From positions 7,467 to 65,715 of the forward strand of contig JAGQOY010000001.1 in the NCBI GenBank assembly GCA_020427005.1: DNA of 58,249 nucleotides. Reading direction: 5' to 3'. Shown in pieces: positions 25,595 through 35,359 of the stretch; the stretch's first letter is position 1; every line of letters starts with the position of its first letter. The translations under genes were made by a program, and so were the position numbers. A model generated the notes under the pieces. The model had not been told where the DNA came from, did no database searches, and was given only the letters and a program-made list of their open reading frames with translations. This DNA is from Planctomycetales bacterium. GTDB lineage: Bacteria > Planctomycetota > Planctomycetia > Pirellulales > Pirellulaceae.

Positions 25595-26485
25595 ATGACT
25601 GAAATCAATCCAAGTCAAGAAGTAAGTCAGAGCCTCAATGCCTCGCCATTAGTCGAGTTGCGTGCGATGACACTTGAATTTGCTAAGCAAGTTATCCTAA
25701 ACCAGATCAACTTGCAGATCCCACGTGGACAAACCGTGGCTGTTATCGGCGAAAGCGGTTGTGGCAAGACCATGTTACTAAAAACAATAGTGGGGCTCAT
25801 CAAACCGACCTCTGGTAGTGTTCACTTTGACGGTCGCAATATTCATACGCTCTCGGATTATGAGTTGACACAATTAAGATGCAAGTTTGGTTTTGTGTTT
25901 CAGAACGCTGCTTTGTTCGACAGTCTAACGATTGGACAGAACGTAGCCTTTCCATTGGTGCAACATCGGCTAGCATCAGACCGTCAAATTGATCGCATCG
26001 TTAGTGAACGACTGATAGAAGTGGGGCTTCCTCCCAACGTTTCGAATAAGAGACCGGCCCAGTTGTCGGGCGGTATGCGTAAGCGGGTTGGCTTGGCCAG
26101 AGCACTGGTATTGCAACCTGAACTAATGTTGTACGACGAACCCACGACTGGACTGGATCCCATCATGAGTGATGTCATTAACGAGCTCATGCTCAGAACT
26201 CGGATGTCAAAACGAGTGACAAGTCTGATTGTCACACACGATATGCGAACTGCAAGAAAAGTAGCTGATCGCGTAGTGATGCTTTACCCGTATGCCCGAC
26301 TGAAAAAGGGAGAAAGTCAGATCATCTATGACGGAGCACCCGAAGGCTTGGACGCTACAAGCGACAAGCGTGTGCGGCAATTTGTAGAAGGAGAGGCCGG
26401 GGAACGACTGATGGAGTTGACACGCAACCAGCCTCGCGGATTTGATGAAACTCCCGATGTGTCGGCCCGTTTTTCTTCGATTTGA
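25595..26485 (+). CDS. mlaF: MlaF-type ABC transporter ATPase
   Basis: A 296-residue ATPase from the ATG at 25595, which has a TAGGAA site upstream. Walker A 'GESGCGKT', Q-loop 'FVFQNAALFDSLT', signature 'LSGGMRKRVGLARAL' and Walker B 'LMLYDEPTTGLDP' are all present, with the H-loop in 'LIVTHDM'. The 'SGGMRKR' signature is characteristic of the MlaF/Ttg2A group. It would power the MlaE permease. It lies between mlaE and mlaD. Confidence 0.94.
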   Translation: MTEINPSQEVSQSLNASPLVELRAMTLEFAKQVILNQINLQIPRGQTVAVIGESGCGKTMLLKTIVGLIKPTSGSVHFDGRNIHTLSDYELTQLRCKFGFVFQNAALFDSLTIGQNVAFPLVQHRLASDRQIDRIVSERLIEVGLPPNVSNKRPAQLSGGMRKRVGLARALVLQPELMLYDEPTTGLDPIMSDVINELMLRTRMSKRVTSLIVTHDMRTARKVADRVVMLYPYARLKKGESQIIYDGAPEGLDATSDKRVRQFVEGEAGERLMELTRNQPRGFDETPDVSARFSSI

Positions 26486-26511
26486 CCCTCAACGTTTACT
26501 GGTAAGTTCCC

Positions 26512-27717
26512 ATGGATGAACAAGGTTATCGATTTGGAGTCGGAGTGCTCGTCGTCGCCTCATTGGCGATCTGCGTGCTGCTCATACTCTTTTTCGGTGC
26601 TGCACCTAACTTCCTGGCTGACCGCTACCAAGTTACGATTCGCTTTGATTCAGCTCCAGGAGTGGCCACTGACACTCCTGTGCGCTTGAATGGGGTCCAG
26701 ATAGGCCGCGTGAAAACGATTAAGCTGCTTCCGGAGGATGGAGTTGATCTTACTCTCGAACTCGATTCTACTGTTTCCGTAAAAGCTGGAAAGTTGCCTC
26801 GCATCGATGTGGGATCGCTCATCACTGGCGACGCTGTACTCGAATTCGTGCCGCCATCTTCCGCCAGCTTGCTGGAGAGATTTGACGGCACTGGGGGCTC
26901 TCCACGCGATGGTCGATTGGACGAAAACGAGATGCTCTTGGTCAATACGCCAATTAAAGATGGTGATTTTGTTGACGGAGGTCGCGTGGCTGCAGATCCA
27001 CTCGATTCTCTACTAAACATGCAGGAACAATTTGCATCTGCACTGGGGTCCATTGAGACCGCTGGTACCGAAATAACTGGCTTAACGCAGGATATTCGTC
27101 AATTAATTGGAGGTGGAGATGGACAGCTACAACAGATCAGCCAGCAAGTAGAAGATACTATCGCAAACTTCAATCAAACATTGGACTCCATCGAAGAAGT
27201 CTTTCGTGATCAGAGGTTGCGCACAGCCGTTCGAAATCTGGATACGGCCTTGCAGTCGGTTTCGGAGAGCCTACCGCAATTGATTGTTGAAGCCAATAGT
27301 GTCATGGCTCAAGCCAAAGACACATTGAGCGCATTTACCGGTGCGGGTCAGGCGGCCTCAGAGACTATGCAGCATGTCTCTGAGTTTACTGCTCCGTTAG
27401 CCGGTCAAGGAGAGAGAGTTGTGGGCGATGCGCTCAAGACCTTGAACGACCTGGATGCGTTGCTGTTGGATCTACGACAAGTGGCCGGTCGAGTTAATAA
27501 CAGCCAGGGAACTGTGGGCAAACTGCTCGACGATGACCGGCTTTATTACAGCTTGATCAATACTCTGCAAAATGTAGAACTGCTAACTCAGCGATTGGAA
27601 CCCATCGTGCATGATGTACGCGTGTTCACAGATAAAGCTGCTCGAGGTGGACCTTCATCGTTTATAGATATTCGTGGCGCCGTACTCGGCGTGCCGAAAG
27701 CTGCTGGCTTGAAATAG
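26512..27717 (+). CDS. mlaD: MCE-domain (MlaD-like) lipid-transport protein
   Basis: A 401-residue protein with one N-terminal transmembrane helix (about residues 9-30). An MCE domain follows ('YQVTIRFDSAPGVATDTPVR', 'LNGVQIGRVKTIKLLP', then 'GSLITGDAVLEFVP'), and after it a long helical region rich in Gln/Ala/Leu ('QQISQQVEDTIANFNQTLD') that likely forms a coiled coil. MCE rings sit in the periplasm and bind lipid for the MlaE/F transporter. It is longer than E. coli MlaD (183 residues) and more like the extended MCE proteins of other phyla. It converges with the PEGA lipoprotein gene 14 bases later. Confidence 0.92.
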   Translation: MDEQGYRFGVGVLVVASLAICVLLILFFGAAPNFLADRYQVTIRFDSAPGVATDTPVRLNGVQIGRVKTIKLLPEDGVDLTLELDSTVSVKAGKLPRIDVGSLITGDAVLEFVPPSSASLLERFDGTGGSPRDGRLDENEMLLVNTPIKDGDFVDGGRVAADPLDSLLNMQEQFASALGSIETAGTEITGLTQDIRQLIGGGDGQLQQISQQVEDTIANFNQTLDSIEEVFRDQRLRTAVRNLDTALQSVSESLPQLIVEANSVMAQAKDTLSAFTGAGQAASETMQHVSEFTAPLAGQGERVVGDALKTLNDLDALLLDLRQVAGRVNNSQGTVGKLLDDDRLYYSLINTLQNVELLTQRLEPIVHDVRVFTDKAARGGPSSFIDIRGAVLGVPKAAGLK

Positions 27718-27731
27718 TCAACCCACGAGCA

Positions 27732-28418
27732 TTACGACTCATTCCCTACCGGTGGACGGTAGCCACCACCAGGAAGGATACCGCTTTCAGGAATTCGGTT
27801 CCCGGGAGATAGTAAATTGGGAAAGCTCAAACCGCTGCCCGTCGGAGCAGTCGGTTGCATCAAAGCAGGGGCGGTCAACTGGGGCTGACTTCCTTGCACG
27901 TCTGGCAGTACGGGCAAGACCGCAGGTCCAGGAAATTGCGTCACCGGAGCGATTGCCATATTCTGGGAGGCCTGCAGGCGGAGCTCATTTCCCCGAGCAA
28001 GCAACTGGTCGCTGGGAAGAAATTGCTGTGGCACCAACTCAATATCGATAATCCGTTCGTCGCGGATCTCCCAGGGCCAAAGCGTTTCGAAAACAAAGTC
28101 CAAAGGTGGAATTTGATACCAAGTAGGTCGAAAATTCCGCAGTACCTTTTCGGTTCGATACCCATCCCCCACAACTTCGATATGCCTTGTCCCATAGTAG
28201 GTGAAAGGTGTGGAAGCGCTAGGAGTTGAGCCGATGAACTTTCGGTCCACATAGACATCTGCGCCCGGAGTGCTTGATCGCACGGTGAGTCGCCGACGAA
28301 CACATCCTATCGATACTAAGCAAATCAGGAGCGGCAGAATTGCGAGCGAGCACCTAAAGCGACAAACCACCTCCGAATCTCCCTTCGACGGACGCCGAGT
28401 AACAAGGATGTTTCTCAT
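27732..28418 (-). CDS. PEGA-domain lipoprotein
   Basis: A 228-residue protein with a hydrophobic stretch ending in the lipobox 'LVSIGC', so the mature protein should be lipid-anchored. Just after it comes a PEGA domain ('RLTVRSSTPGADVYVDRKFI', then 'GSTPSASTPFTYYGTRHIEV'), a small beta fold common in surface proteins, often near kinases. A 'WPWEIRDERIIDIELVPQ' block follows, then a Pro/Gly-rich tail. Function unknown. The cationic leader before the hydrophobic core is rather long, so the true start may be a little downstream. Confidence 0.75.
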   Translation of the reverse strand: MRNILVTRRPSKGDSEVVCRFRCSLAILPLLICLVSIGCVRRRLTVRSSTPGADVYVDRKFIGSTPSASTPFTYYGTRHIEVVGDGYRTEKVLRNFRPTWYQIPPLDFVFETLWPWEIRDERIIDIELVPQQFLPSDQLLARGNELRLQASQNMAIAPVTQFPGPAVLPVLPDVQGSQPQLTAPALMQPTAPTGSGLSFPNLLSPGNRIPESGILPGGGYRPPVGNES

Positions 28419-28745
28419 AGGGGGTCAAAGCTCTCCACACAAGGTGAAATTCCAGCGATTTGGCTTGCCCTACATGGGACCGCCTATTTTTGCAGGAATC
28501 CTGACCTCGGTTTGCGACTATAGGTCTATCCCTGCCACGTGGCCAGATCAATTTATCAACGGCTGGGGCGAGGGTAGCGGCAATCAATCGAAATGAAATC
28601 GCCCCGTCGGAAATTGCCAAAAGCAAAAAACCAGAATGCTTGCGGGCAAATTCATACCCGGATTCATGCCACCAATCAAACTTGGTAGAATCCGGAGTCT
28701 GAATAGAGTTGTCCGGTCTAAGAATCTTGTATTCCCTATCAAAAT
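28419..28745. promoter_or_regulatory. Divergent intergenic region
   Basis: Between the PEGA lipoprotein gene (minus) and the PP2C gene (plus). A 132-residue minus-strand frame spans it but overlaps the lipoprotein start and shows no family features. Promoters for both genes are expected here, yet none stands out. Confidence 0.3.
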
Positions 28746-30068
28746 TTGGCACCTTCTTTGAGCCCGCCCGATAAGAATTCAGCTGACCAAAACTGGTTAG
28801 GAACTGTGAATCATGCAGTCCTATCGCATGTAGGAATGCGCCGCGCGACGAACCAGGATTCTTATGGTGTACATTTGGCGGAAAGCCAAGCGGGATGGGA
28901 CAGGCACGGCCATTTCTTTCTGGTGGCCGATGGCATGGGAGCTCATGCGGCGGGCGAATTGGCGTCCAAGTTAGCTAGCCAGCTCGTCCCACACAATTAC
29001 TTGCGACAACGAGATTTGCCCCCCGCCGAAGGCCTACATAAGGCGATCGTAGAGACCAACGCAGAAATCTATAGACGTGGACAAGCCAATATTGAATTCC
29101 GAAGCATGGGAACGACCTGCAGCGTGCTGACTCTGTTACCTGAAGGCGCTGTAGTGGCTCACGTGGGTGATTCTCGAGTTTATCAAACCAACGGCAACAA
29201 GCTTTATCAATTAACCTTTGATCATTCGTTGGTTTGGGAAATGCAAGCCGCCGGTGAAGTTACGGATGAAACGGCCCGAAGTGGAGTCATTCCCAAAAAT
29301 GTTATCACCCGCTCTTTAGGCCCCAACGCAAATGTCCAAGTAGACATTGAAGGCCCGTTTCCCATCCGCAAAGGGAATTGTTTTCTGCTTTGTTCCGATG
29401 GTTTAAGTGGACAAGTTAGCGACGAAGAAATTGGTGCCATTCTAAACACATTACCTCCTGAGGAAGCATGTCAACTGTTTGTGGACTTGTCCAATTTGCG
29501 AGGCGGTCCTGACAACATAACGGCCGTAGTAGTTGCCGTAGCCGATGATCGAATTGGTTCGACCAAGCAAGATTCTATCATAGTGCGGCATTCATCCTCT
29601 CCACGCACATTTTCGCCCGCTCTGGCCGTCGTTTCCGGGGTTTGTTTGCTTGCAGCTGTAGTCCTAGTGTTTATGCAGTTCTACCCCTGGGCAATTGTAT
29701 CAACTGTATTGGGACTAATTGCACTTTTGACAGGCTTGTCTCAGTACCTAAGACCCAACACGTCGACCGTGTTGCCGGAATCTCGCTACGGCAATGGCCC
29801 GTACCGCCAATTCCCCGCTGAATGTTCTCAACCGTTTTTTGAACATTTAGCAGGTATTATGAAATCTTTGCGCGAAGCGGCTGAGGAAAAAAATTGGGAA
29901 GTAGGTTGGGACGAAATCAATCGACAATTCAAACAGGCCTGCGAAAAAGGAGACAAAGGCGACTGGACTAGCGCTGTCGGTATTCAGTCGCGTATCATCA
30001 TCTCCCTAATGGATCAGATCCGTAGTCAACGTTCACCCAATGCTAGCGATTCATCGGTAGACTTGTGA
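28746..30068 (+). CDS. PP2C-family Ser/Thr phosphatase with membrane helices
   Basis: A protein of up to 440 residues from a TTG at 28746; a GTG at 28806 behind TTAGGAACT is an equally good start. PP2C motifs are complete: 'NQDSYG', 'LVADGMGAHAAGELAS', 'VAHVGDSRVYQ', 'LCSDGLSGQVSDEEI' and 'GGPDNITAVVVA', with metal-binding aspartates. Two hydrophobic helices follow (about residues 285-335), then a cytoplasmic helical tail. It should remove phosphate from Ser/Thr-phosphorylated proteins, opposing kinases such as the two in this window. It lies 171 bases upstream of the LptF/G-like gene on the same strand. Confidence 0.9.
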   Translation: MAPSLSPPDKNSADQNWLGTVNHAVLSHVGMRRATNQDSYGVHLAESQAGWDRHGHFFLVADGMGAHAAGELASKLASQLVPHNYLRQRDLPPAEGLHKAIVETNAEIYRRGQANIEFRSMGTTCSVLTLLPEGAVVAHVGDSRVYQTNGNKLYQLTFDHSLVWEMQAAGEVTDETARSGVIPKNVITRSLGPNANVQVDIEGPFPIRKGNCFLLCSDGLSGQVSDEEIGAILNTLPPEEACQLFVDLSNLRGGPDNITAVVVAVADDRIGSTKQDSIIVRHSSSPRTFSPALAVVSGVCLLAAVVLVFMQFYPWAIVSTVLGLIALLTGLSQYLRPNTSTVLPESRYGNGPYRQFPAECSQPFFEHLAGIMKSLREAAEEKNWEVGWDEINRQFKQACEKGDKGDWTSAVGIQSRIIISLMDQIRSQRSPNASDSSVDL

Positions 30069-30239
30069 TCCAATTAGCGTGTCGATCAGCGATTCCTGTT
30101 TCGACTTAGGGACCGTTTTGCCCTTAATCGCCATTAATCCTCGCACACCTGGAGGTGGTGAGACTCTCTCGTTGCAAATCTTGCGATTGGATGTCAATTC
30201 GGTCTTGGACCGCATATCCTAAATCGCTAGAGTTCGCGC

Positions 30240-31433
30240 ATGACGAAACGTATACATTGGTACATTCTCTGCGACATTGGCAAGTTATTCGCAATATCAT
30301 TAACCGCTTTTACGGCGGTTATTATGTTGGGGGTCATTGGCAAGGAACTGCACAGCCAAGGACTAGGCCCACGTTCTGTTTTAGACATGTTGCCTTATGC
30401 TTTGCCGATGTCGTTGCCATACGCTATCCCTCCGACCCTGTTATTCGCTATTTGTAGCGTTTACGGCAGGATTAGCGCGGACAATGAGATTATCGCCACC
30501 ATGGCAGCCGGAATTCGTCCCATGGCGATAATAAAGCCGGCGTTGCTCTTGGCTTTCTTCATTAGCCTAATCGCGGTTTGGATCAACGATATTGCTGTCC
30601 CGTGGGGCAAGCCTGGTATTAACCGAGTCGTGATGCATTCGATTGAAGAAGTTGTCTACAGCGTACTCAGCAACAATGGGTCATATGAGGCCCAGGGCTT
30701 TTCAATTCATGTGCACGGTGTAGGAGAAGACGGAAGAGAGTTGATCTCTCCAACGATTAGCCTTCGAAATAAGTCAGGTACTACGTCAACGACAGTTACC
30801 GCCAAGTCGGGACGATTACGCATGGATCCGGTTCACGAGGTGTTGGAAATTCACCTTGAAGATCAGGAAGTAGATACAGAGGGTTTTGTCGGCACATTTC
30901 CTGGTCACAAACGGTACGAAATACCCCTGGACAGAGCTACAAAGAAGGGGACGTCGTCGGGGCATCCGACCGAATTCCAGATGCACGAAATCAGCCGTGA
31001 AATCCTTGCCCAGCGCGAGCAAATAAACCAAAGCAAAGATTTTTTAGCGGTGCACGCGGGAATGGCTCTTGCCAGCGGACAGTCAATTTGGCTGGATGAT
31101 GCAACAACCCATTCATTTTTGGGCTCCATAATATTAGGATCAGATCGCCTTGTCCGGTTGCACGTGGAGCCCTGGCGAAGATGGGCCTTTGGCTTCAGTT
31201 GCTTCTTTTTCGTTTGGTTGGGAATACCGCTATCTATCTATGCGCGTACTGCTGACCACTGGACAAGTTTCGGTGTCTGCTTCTTACCAATCTTACTCCT
31301 CTATTTTCCCTTTTTTGGCATGGCCCTAGAACAGTCCAAAGGAGGCGGTTGGCCTCCCATAAGCATTTGGCTTGCCAATGCTATTTTGCTTTTCGTCGGG
31401 TGGTTTTGGCTCCGCAAGATTCACCATAGTTAA
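30240..31433 (+). CDS. LptF/LptG-family permease
   Basis: A 397-residue protein with hydrophobic segments at about residues 12-35, 55-75 and 95-120, a large central periplasmic beta domain (about 125-300), and three more helices near the C-terminus. This is the YjgP/YjgQ topology. 'ISADNEIIATMAAGI' corresponds to the conserved coupling-helix region. These permeases, with LptB, extract lipopolysaccharide and push it across the envelope. No second Lpt permease gene is adjacent. Confidence 0.85.
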   Translation: MTKRIHWYILCDIGKLFAISLTAFTAVIMLGVIGKELHSQGLGPRSVLDMLPYALPMSLPYAIPPTLLFAICSVYGRISADNEIIATMAAGIRPMAIIKPALLLAFFISLIAVWINDIAVPWGKPGINRVVMHSIEEVVYSVLSNNGSYEAQGFSIHVHGVGEDGRELISPTISLRNKSGTTSTTVTAKSGRLRMDPVHEVLEIHLEDQEVDTEGFVGTFPGHKRYEIPLDRATKKGTSSGHPTEFQMHEISREILAQREQINQSKDFLAVHAGMALASGQSIWLDDATTHSFLGSIILGSDRLVRLHVEPWRRWAFGFSCFFFVWLGIPLSIYARTADHWTSFGVCFLPILLLYFPFFGMALEQSKGGGWPPISIWLANAILLFVGWFWLRKIHHS

Positions 31434-31451
31434 CCATGTAGGAATTACATA

Positions 31452-32062
31452 ATGTCCACCAGTTCAGCTATGAACCCCTTATTTCAGTCGCCTCAAATAG
31501 CAAGTTGGTTCGCCAGGCGAAGGATTGCCATTAGTCTAGTTGGGTTCATCGTGCTAGCTACCTTGAATGTACTTGTACACCAACCCATTCCTCTAAATCC
31601 GTTTTCCAGTGAACCTGGTTCAATATTGGCAATGGGTTTACTTTGTCTGGGTTTGGCAATTCGCAGCTGGGCAGCAGGCACGTTGAAAAATCGGCTGAGG
31701 TTACCGATGTCGGGCCTTATGCCCTGATTCGGAATCCACTCTACATAGGCTCCTATTGCATGATGGTAGCCTTTTGCATCCTGTGTAAAGATTGGGGATC
31801 ACTAGCTTTTGTCAGCGGACCAGTCCTGTTTATCTATTATTTGCAGGTCGCTCATGAAGAGGTCTTCTTAGCAGCCAAATTCCCAAACTCCTGGACACAA
31901 TACACTCGCGATGTGCCACGTTTCATCCCGCAGCATCTCTCGAATAGGATGTTGGCTGGATGGTCGCTTGCTCAATGGATCGATAATCGCGAGTATAAGG
32001 CCCTAATCACATCGGTAGTGGGTGTCATGGCTATCTATTGCTGGCTTTGCCTAGTTCGTTAG
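31452..32062 (+). pseudogene. Isoprenylcysteine carboxyl-methyltransferase-like gene with a -1 frameshift
   Basis: The first frame (31452-31727) gives a membrane protein start through 'LAIRSWAAGTLKN' and then drifts into unrelated sequence. A second frame carries the family core 'TDVGPYALIRNPLYIGSY' and 'VAHEEVFLAAKFP', ending at 32062. The frames join exactly at the A5 run 31686-31690: one more A would read Lys-Lys-Ser-Ala and restore a continuous ICMT/PEMT-like methyltransferase of about 203 residues. The run is a place for a sequencing error, transcriptional slippage or -1 ribosomal slippage. The gene follows the LptF/G-like gene by 18 bases. Confidence 0.75.
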
Positions 32063-32243
32063 ATCGAACCAGTCGTGTCATAATCAATCCTGCTATTCAT
32101 TGGGTAATGATTTGACTGCAAAAACAAAAAACTATTCTCCTAGGCATATTCGCCTACCGACGTACGGCCGTGACTAGTAGACTGCACTAACGCGTCCGAT
32201 TAAAATTCGCTCCCTGAGTGATACCGCAACACGGAGGTTGTTG

Positions 32244-33878
32244 GTGAAACCGCACGGGCAAATACGAAAAAAGATTCTGTACGCCACATTGGCTCTAACA
32301 GTCGTCTTGCTGTTGTTGATGAATGCGAGTCTGACTGGGGTATATGCTTATCGCGGCCTCACACATTCAGTGGGTCAATTGGCTGCAGAATTGAAATTGG
32401 CCCTCAAGTTGCGAAGTGAGATCGACACGCTTCTTCAGTTCGGGCATAGATTGCGACAACCGGCTATGCGAGAAGCATGGCAGATGAGTGAAAACCTCAC
32501 GCAGCAGAGAGACCTCTTTAGGCAACAGCTAACGCTCGTCACTCAACAACTTTCTGCCTACGATCAAGGGCTGGCTACACCTACAGATTCAGATCCTTTG
32601 CTTAGCGAACGCGAAGCAGAACATAGCCACGCACAACAAATCCAAAAGAAACTGGGGAAACTCCAGTGGATCTGTTCAAGTAAACATTCTGAGGAAACAG
32701 CCGTAACAACTAGTTGGTTAAATGATGAACTTGTCGAGCTCAATCAACTGGTTCAGGAACTCCCGCAATTTACTCTCGAACGAATGGAAAAGTTACGTGG
32801 AGAAGTGCGCAGCAGTTATCGAAGCATCATCGGCTTCATCCTAGCCTGCTCGGCAGCGGCATTGCTCATCGTAACGGGGCTGTTTGTCTACTTTCGACAC
32901 AACGTGGTACAGCCTTTTAAAGTCCTTTTGAATGGCTGCAACCAAATTGCCGACGGTGACTTTGAGCATCGGATTCGCCTAAACTCCTCGGATGAAATGT
33001 CGCTACTGGCTAACACTCTCAACGACATGACTGACCGATTCGTGGAAGTGCGAGACAATCTAAATGAAAAAGTAAAACAACGTACTCGTGAAGTTGTTCG
33101 GAGTGAACAGTTGGCCAGCGTTGGATTCTTGGCAGCAGGCGTTGCTCATGAAATCAACAACCCGTTAGCATCGATTGCATGGAGTGCCGAGGCACTGGAA
33201 AGCCGTTTGCACGAAATACTTCATCAAACTTGTGATGATACGCTGGAGCCATCAGCAGCCAAATACGACGAAGAACAGGTTCATGTGTTGCGCAAGTATC
33301 TGAAATGCATACAAGATGAAGCCTTTCGAGTAAAAGGTATCACCGAACGCTTGTTGGATTTTTCAAGGCTTGGTGAATCACAGCGAAGACAGAATACGGA
33401 TATACCGCAATCCGTAGCCGACGTGGTGGCCTTGGTCAAACACCTTGGACAGTATCGCAATAAGAAAATCGATTTTAAAACTCAACTAACAGAGCTGAAT
33501 GCCTTTGTAAGTCCAACGGAATTCAAGCAAGTGGTGCTCAATCTTCTCACGAACTCGTTGGATGCTAGTTCGGATGGAGAAACCGTCGTATTAGAGCTCG
33601 TGGCTTCCGATAGCAGCTTATCACTTATCGTGAGTGACACTGGTTGCGGCATGACTGAGGAAGTACTCGCTCATTTGTTCGAACCATTCTTTACTCGTCG
33701 TCGGGATGGACGAGGCACTGGTTTAGGGCTTTCGATCAGTTACCGAATTGTACAAGATCATGGTGGCAGCCTAATCCCGAGCAGCCCAGGCCCCGGTAAA
33801 GGCTCTCGATTCGTATTAACTTTACCCCTAAATTCCACAAGTCAAGAAAAGCATGAGAGATACTATGCAGTCGCCTAG
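32244..33878 (+). CDS. Membrane sensor histidine kinase
   Basis: The start chosen is the GTG at 32244, six bases after ACGGAGG; TTG codons just upstream are alternatives. About 544 residues: a transmembrane helix (about 13-35), a periplasmic helical sensor, a second helix (about 196-216), a HAMP domain, and the H-box 'GVAHEINNPLASI' with phospho-accepting His302. The ATPase domain has N-box 'LLTNSLDAS', 'DTGCGMTEE' and 'GTGLGLSI'. It overlaps the NtrC-type regulator gene by 26 bases, so the two form a coupled two-component pair. The signal is unknown; the sensor part has no recognisable ligand fold. Confidence 0.93.
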   Translation: MKPHGQIRKKILYATLALTVVLLLLMNASLTGVYAYRGLTHSVGQLAAELKLALKLRSEIDTLLQFGHRLRQPAMREAWQMSENLTQQRDLFRQQLTLVTQQLSAYDQGLATPTDSDPLLSEREAEHSHAQQIQKKLGKLQWICSSKHSEETAVTTSWLNDELVELNQLVQELPQFTLERMEKLRGEVRSSYRSIIGFILACSAAALLIVTGLFVYFRHNVVQPFKVLLNGCNQIADGDFEHRIRLNSSDEMSLLANTLNDMTDRFVEVRDNLNEKVKQRTREVVRSEQLASVGFLAAGVAHEINNPLASIAWSAEALESRLHEILHQTCDDTLEPSAAKYDEEQVHVLRKYLKCIQDEAFRVKGITERLLDFSRLGESQRRQNTDIPQSVADVVALVKHLGQYRNKKIDFKTQLTELNAFVSPTEFKQVVLNLLTNSLDASSDGETVVLELVASDSSLSLIVSDTGCGMTEEVLAHLFEPFFTRRRDGRGTGLGLSISYRIVQDHGGSLIPSSPGPGKGSRFVLTLPLNSTSQEKHERYYAVA

Positions 33879-35235
33879 TGGTTTATCCATTCTGTTCGCA
33901 GACGACGAAGAGTTACTTCAGGACCTAATGGCCATGGAATTGCCACGCATGGGACATCGCGTTACCGTATGTCCAGATGGCGAATCGGCCGTTCGGGAAT
34001 CTCAACGTGAGAACTATGATTGCCTGATCGTAGACCTGGATATGCCAGGCATCAATGGAATTGAAGTAATTCGGCGTGTCAAAGATAGATCACCTGCAAC
34101 GGAGTCAATTGTTCTCACCGGTAAGGAGTCTCTCGAGTCGGCGGTGGCGGCCATGCGTTTTGGCGCCTGTGATTATTTAACCAAACCCTGTCGCCTGGCT
34201 GATTTGCAAACCTTGCTCGGAAAAATCCTCGAGCGTCGTGAAACGGTCAGAAAGTTTCACTCTCTCAAGAGACAATTGGAAAACCAGCCAGGCAACGCTA
34301 GATTCATTGGAGATCATGCATCCGTTCAGGCGGTACGAAGATTAGTTAGTAAAGTCGCCCCAACTCAGTCAACCGTCCTCATTCGCGGCGAGACAGGCTG
34401 TGGCAAAGAACTGGTGGCCCGCAGCGTTCACGATCAGAGCCTACGCAAAGACAAACCATTCGTTGCCATTAACTGTGGAGCACTTCCTGAGAACCTGATT
34501 GAAAGCGAACTATTTGGGCACCGCAAGGGAGCATTTACGGGTGCAGACTCCCAACGACACGGACTCTTTGAAGCAGCCGACGGTGGCACTATCTTCCTTG
34601 ACGAAATTGGCGAGTTGCCTTTAGGTATGCAGGCCAAATTGCTGCGTGTGCTGGAGTGCGGTGAAATTCGACGCGTGGGTGATAACGAACCCTTCAAAGT
34701 CGATGTGCGTGTCGTCTGCGCTACGCATCGCGACCTGGAACAGATGGTTGAGAATGGAGAGTTTCGTGAAGATCTAATGTTTCGAATCAACACCTTTGAA
34801 ATCATGGTTCCATCGCTCAGAGATCGGATCAGCGATATCCCGACCTTGGCCACTCACCTCTTCAGACGATTTCGCCAGGATTCAGTCCCAGACGATCAAC
34901 TGTTCAGCGCAGATGCCATGCAAGAGTTGACCAGCCATGTTTGGCCCGGGAATGTCCGTGAGTTGGCCAATGTCATTGAACATGCATCAATCCTTTGCGA
35001 GAAACCACCTATCCAGAATGAGCATCTTCCTCGCCAATTCACTGATCGTAGACTACGAAAGGAATTGCGATCATTCGGTCCCATGTCGTTAAGAGAAATG
35101 GAACTGAACGCTATTCATGAAGCCATCGAACGCCATGAGGGCAACAAACAGGTAGCCGCTGACGAATTGGGAATAAGCCTAAAAACGCTCTACAACAAGC
35201 TGAATCAAATGGCCGCATCCAGCAAAGCTGCCTGA
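33853..35235 (+). CDS. NtrC-family sigma-54-dependent response regulator
   Basis: A 460-residue protein in the NtrC order. The receiver domain (about 11-125) has acidic 'ADDEE', phospho-acceptor Asp61 in 'LIVDLDMPG' and 'DYLTKPC'. The AAA+ domain (about 155-390) has 'GETGCGKE', sigma-54-contacting 'GAFTGAD', Walker B 'GGTIFLDEIGELP' and the arginine-rich 'GEFREDLMFRIN'. A Fis-type helix-turn-helix ends it ('AADELGISLKTLYNKLNQM'). Phosphorylated by the adjacent histidine kinase, it should activate sigma-54 promoters. Target genes are not evident. Confidence 0.95.
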   Translation: MRDTMQSPSGLSILFADDEELLQDLMAMELPRMGHRVTVCPDGESAVRESQRENYDCLIVDLDMPGINGIEVIRRVKDRSPATESIVLTGKESLESAVAAMRFGACDYLTKPCRLADLQTLLGKILERRETVRKFHSLKRQLENQPGNARFIGDHASVQAVRRLVSKVAPTQSTVLIRGETGCGKELVARSVHDQSLRKDKPFVAINCGALPENLIESELFGHRKGAFTGADSQRHGLFEAADGGTIFLDEIGELPLGMQAKLLRVLECGEIRRVGDNEPFKVDVRVVCATHRDLEQMVENGEFREDLMFRINTFEIMVPSLRDRISDIPTLATHLFRRFRQDSVPDDQLFSADAMQELTSHVWPGNVRELANVIEHASILCEKPPIQNEHLPRQFTDRRLRKELRSFGPMSLREMELNAIHEAIERHEGNKQVAADELGISLKTLYNKLNQMAASSKAA

Positions 35236-35300
35236 GAGGGTGAGAACGAATCCAATCCGCGTTGAATTCCGACGTGCTCGAAAATGAACTGAACAAGAGT

Positions 35301-35327
35301 GGACCGGCAAGCCTAACTCACCGGTCC
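35301..35327. terminator. Possible bidirectional hairpin between convergent genes
   Basis: GGACCGG (35301-35307) and CCGGTCC (35321-35327) form a GC-rich 7-bp stem with a 13-base loop in the gap between the NtrC-type gene and the convergent lipoprotein gene. No U-tract follows on either strand, so the call is weak. Confidence 0.3.
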
Positions 35328-35359
35328 GATTAACGAACACAAGTTCCGCCTACAATCTC

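Noticed and set aside
28354..28752. 132-residue minus-strand frame spanning the PEGA/PP2C gap
   Set aside because: Overlaps the lipoprotein start in another frame and its translation shows no family pattern.
28746..28762. Sigma-54-like promoter (TTGGCAC-N5-TTGA) at the PP2C start
   Set aside because: The essential GC of the -12 element is GA here, and the site coincides with the annotated start, so the match is probably fortuitous.
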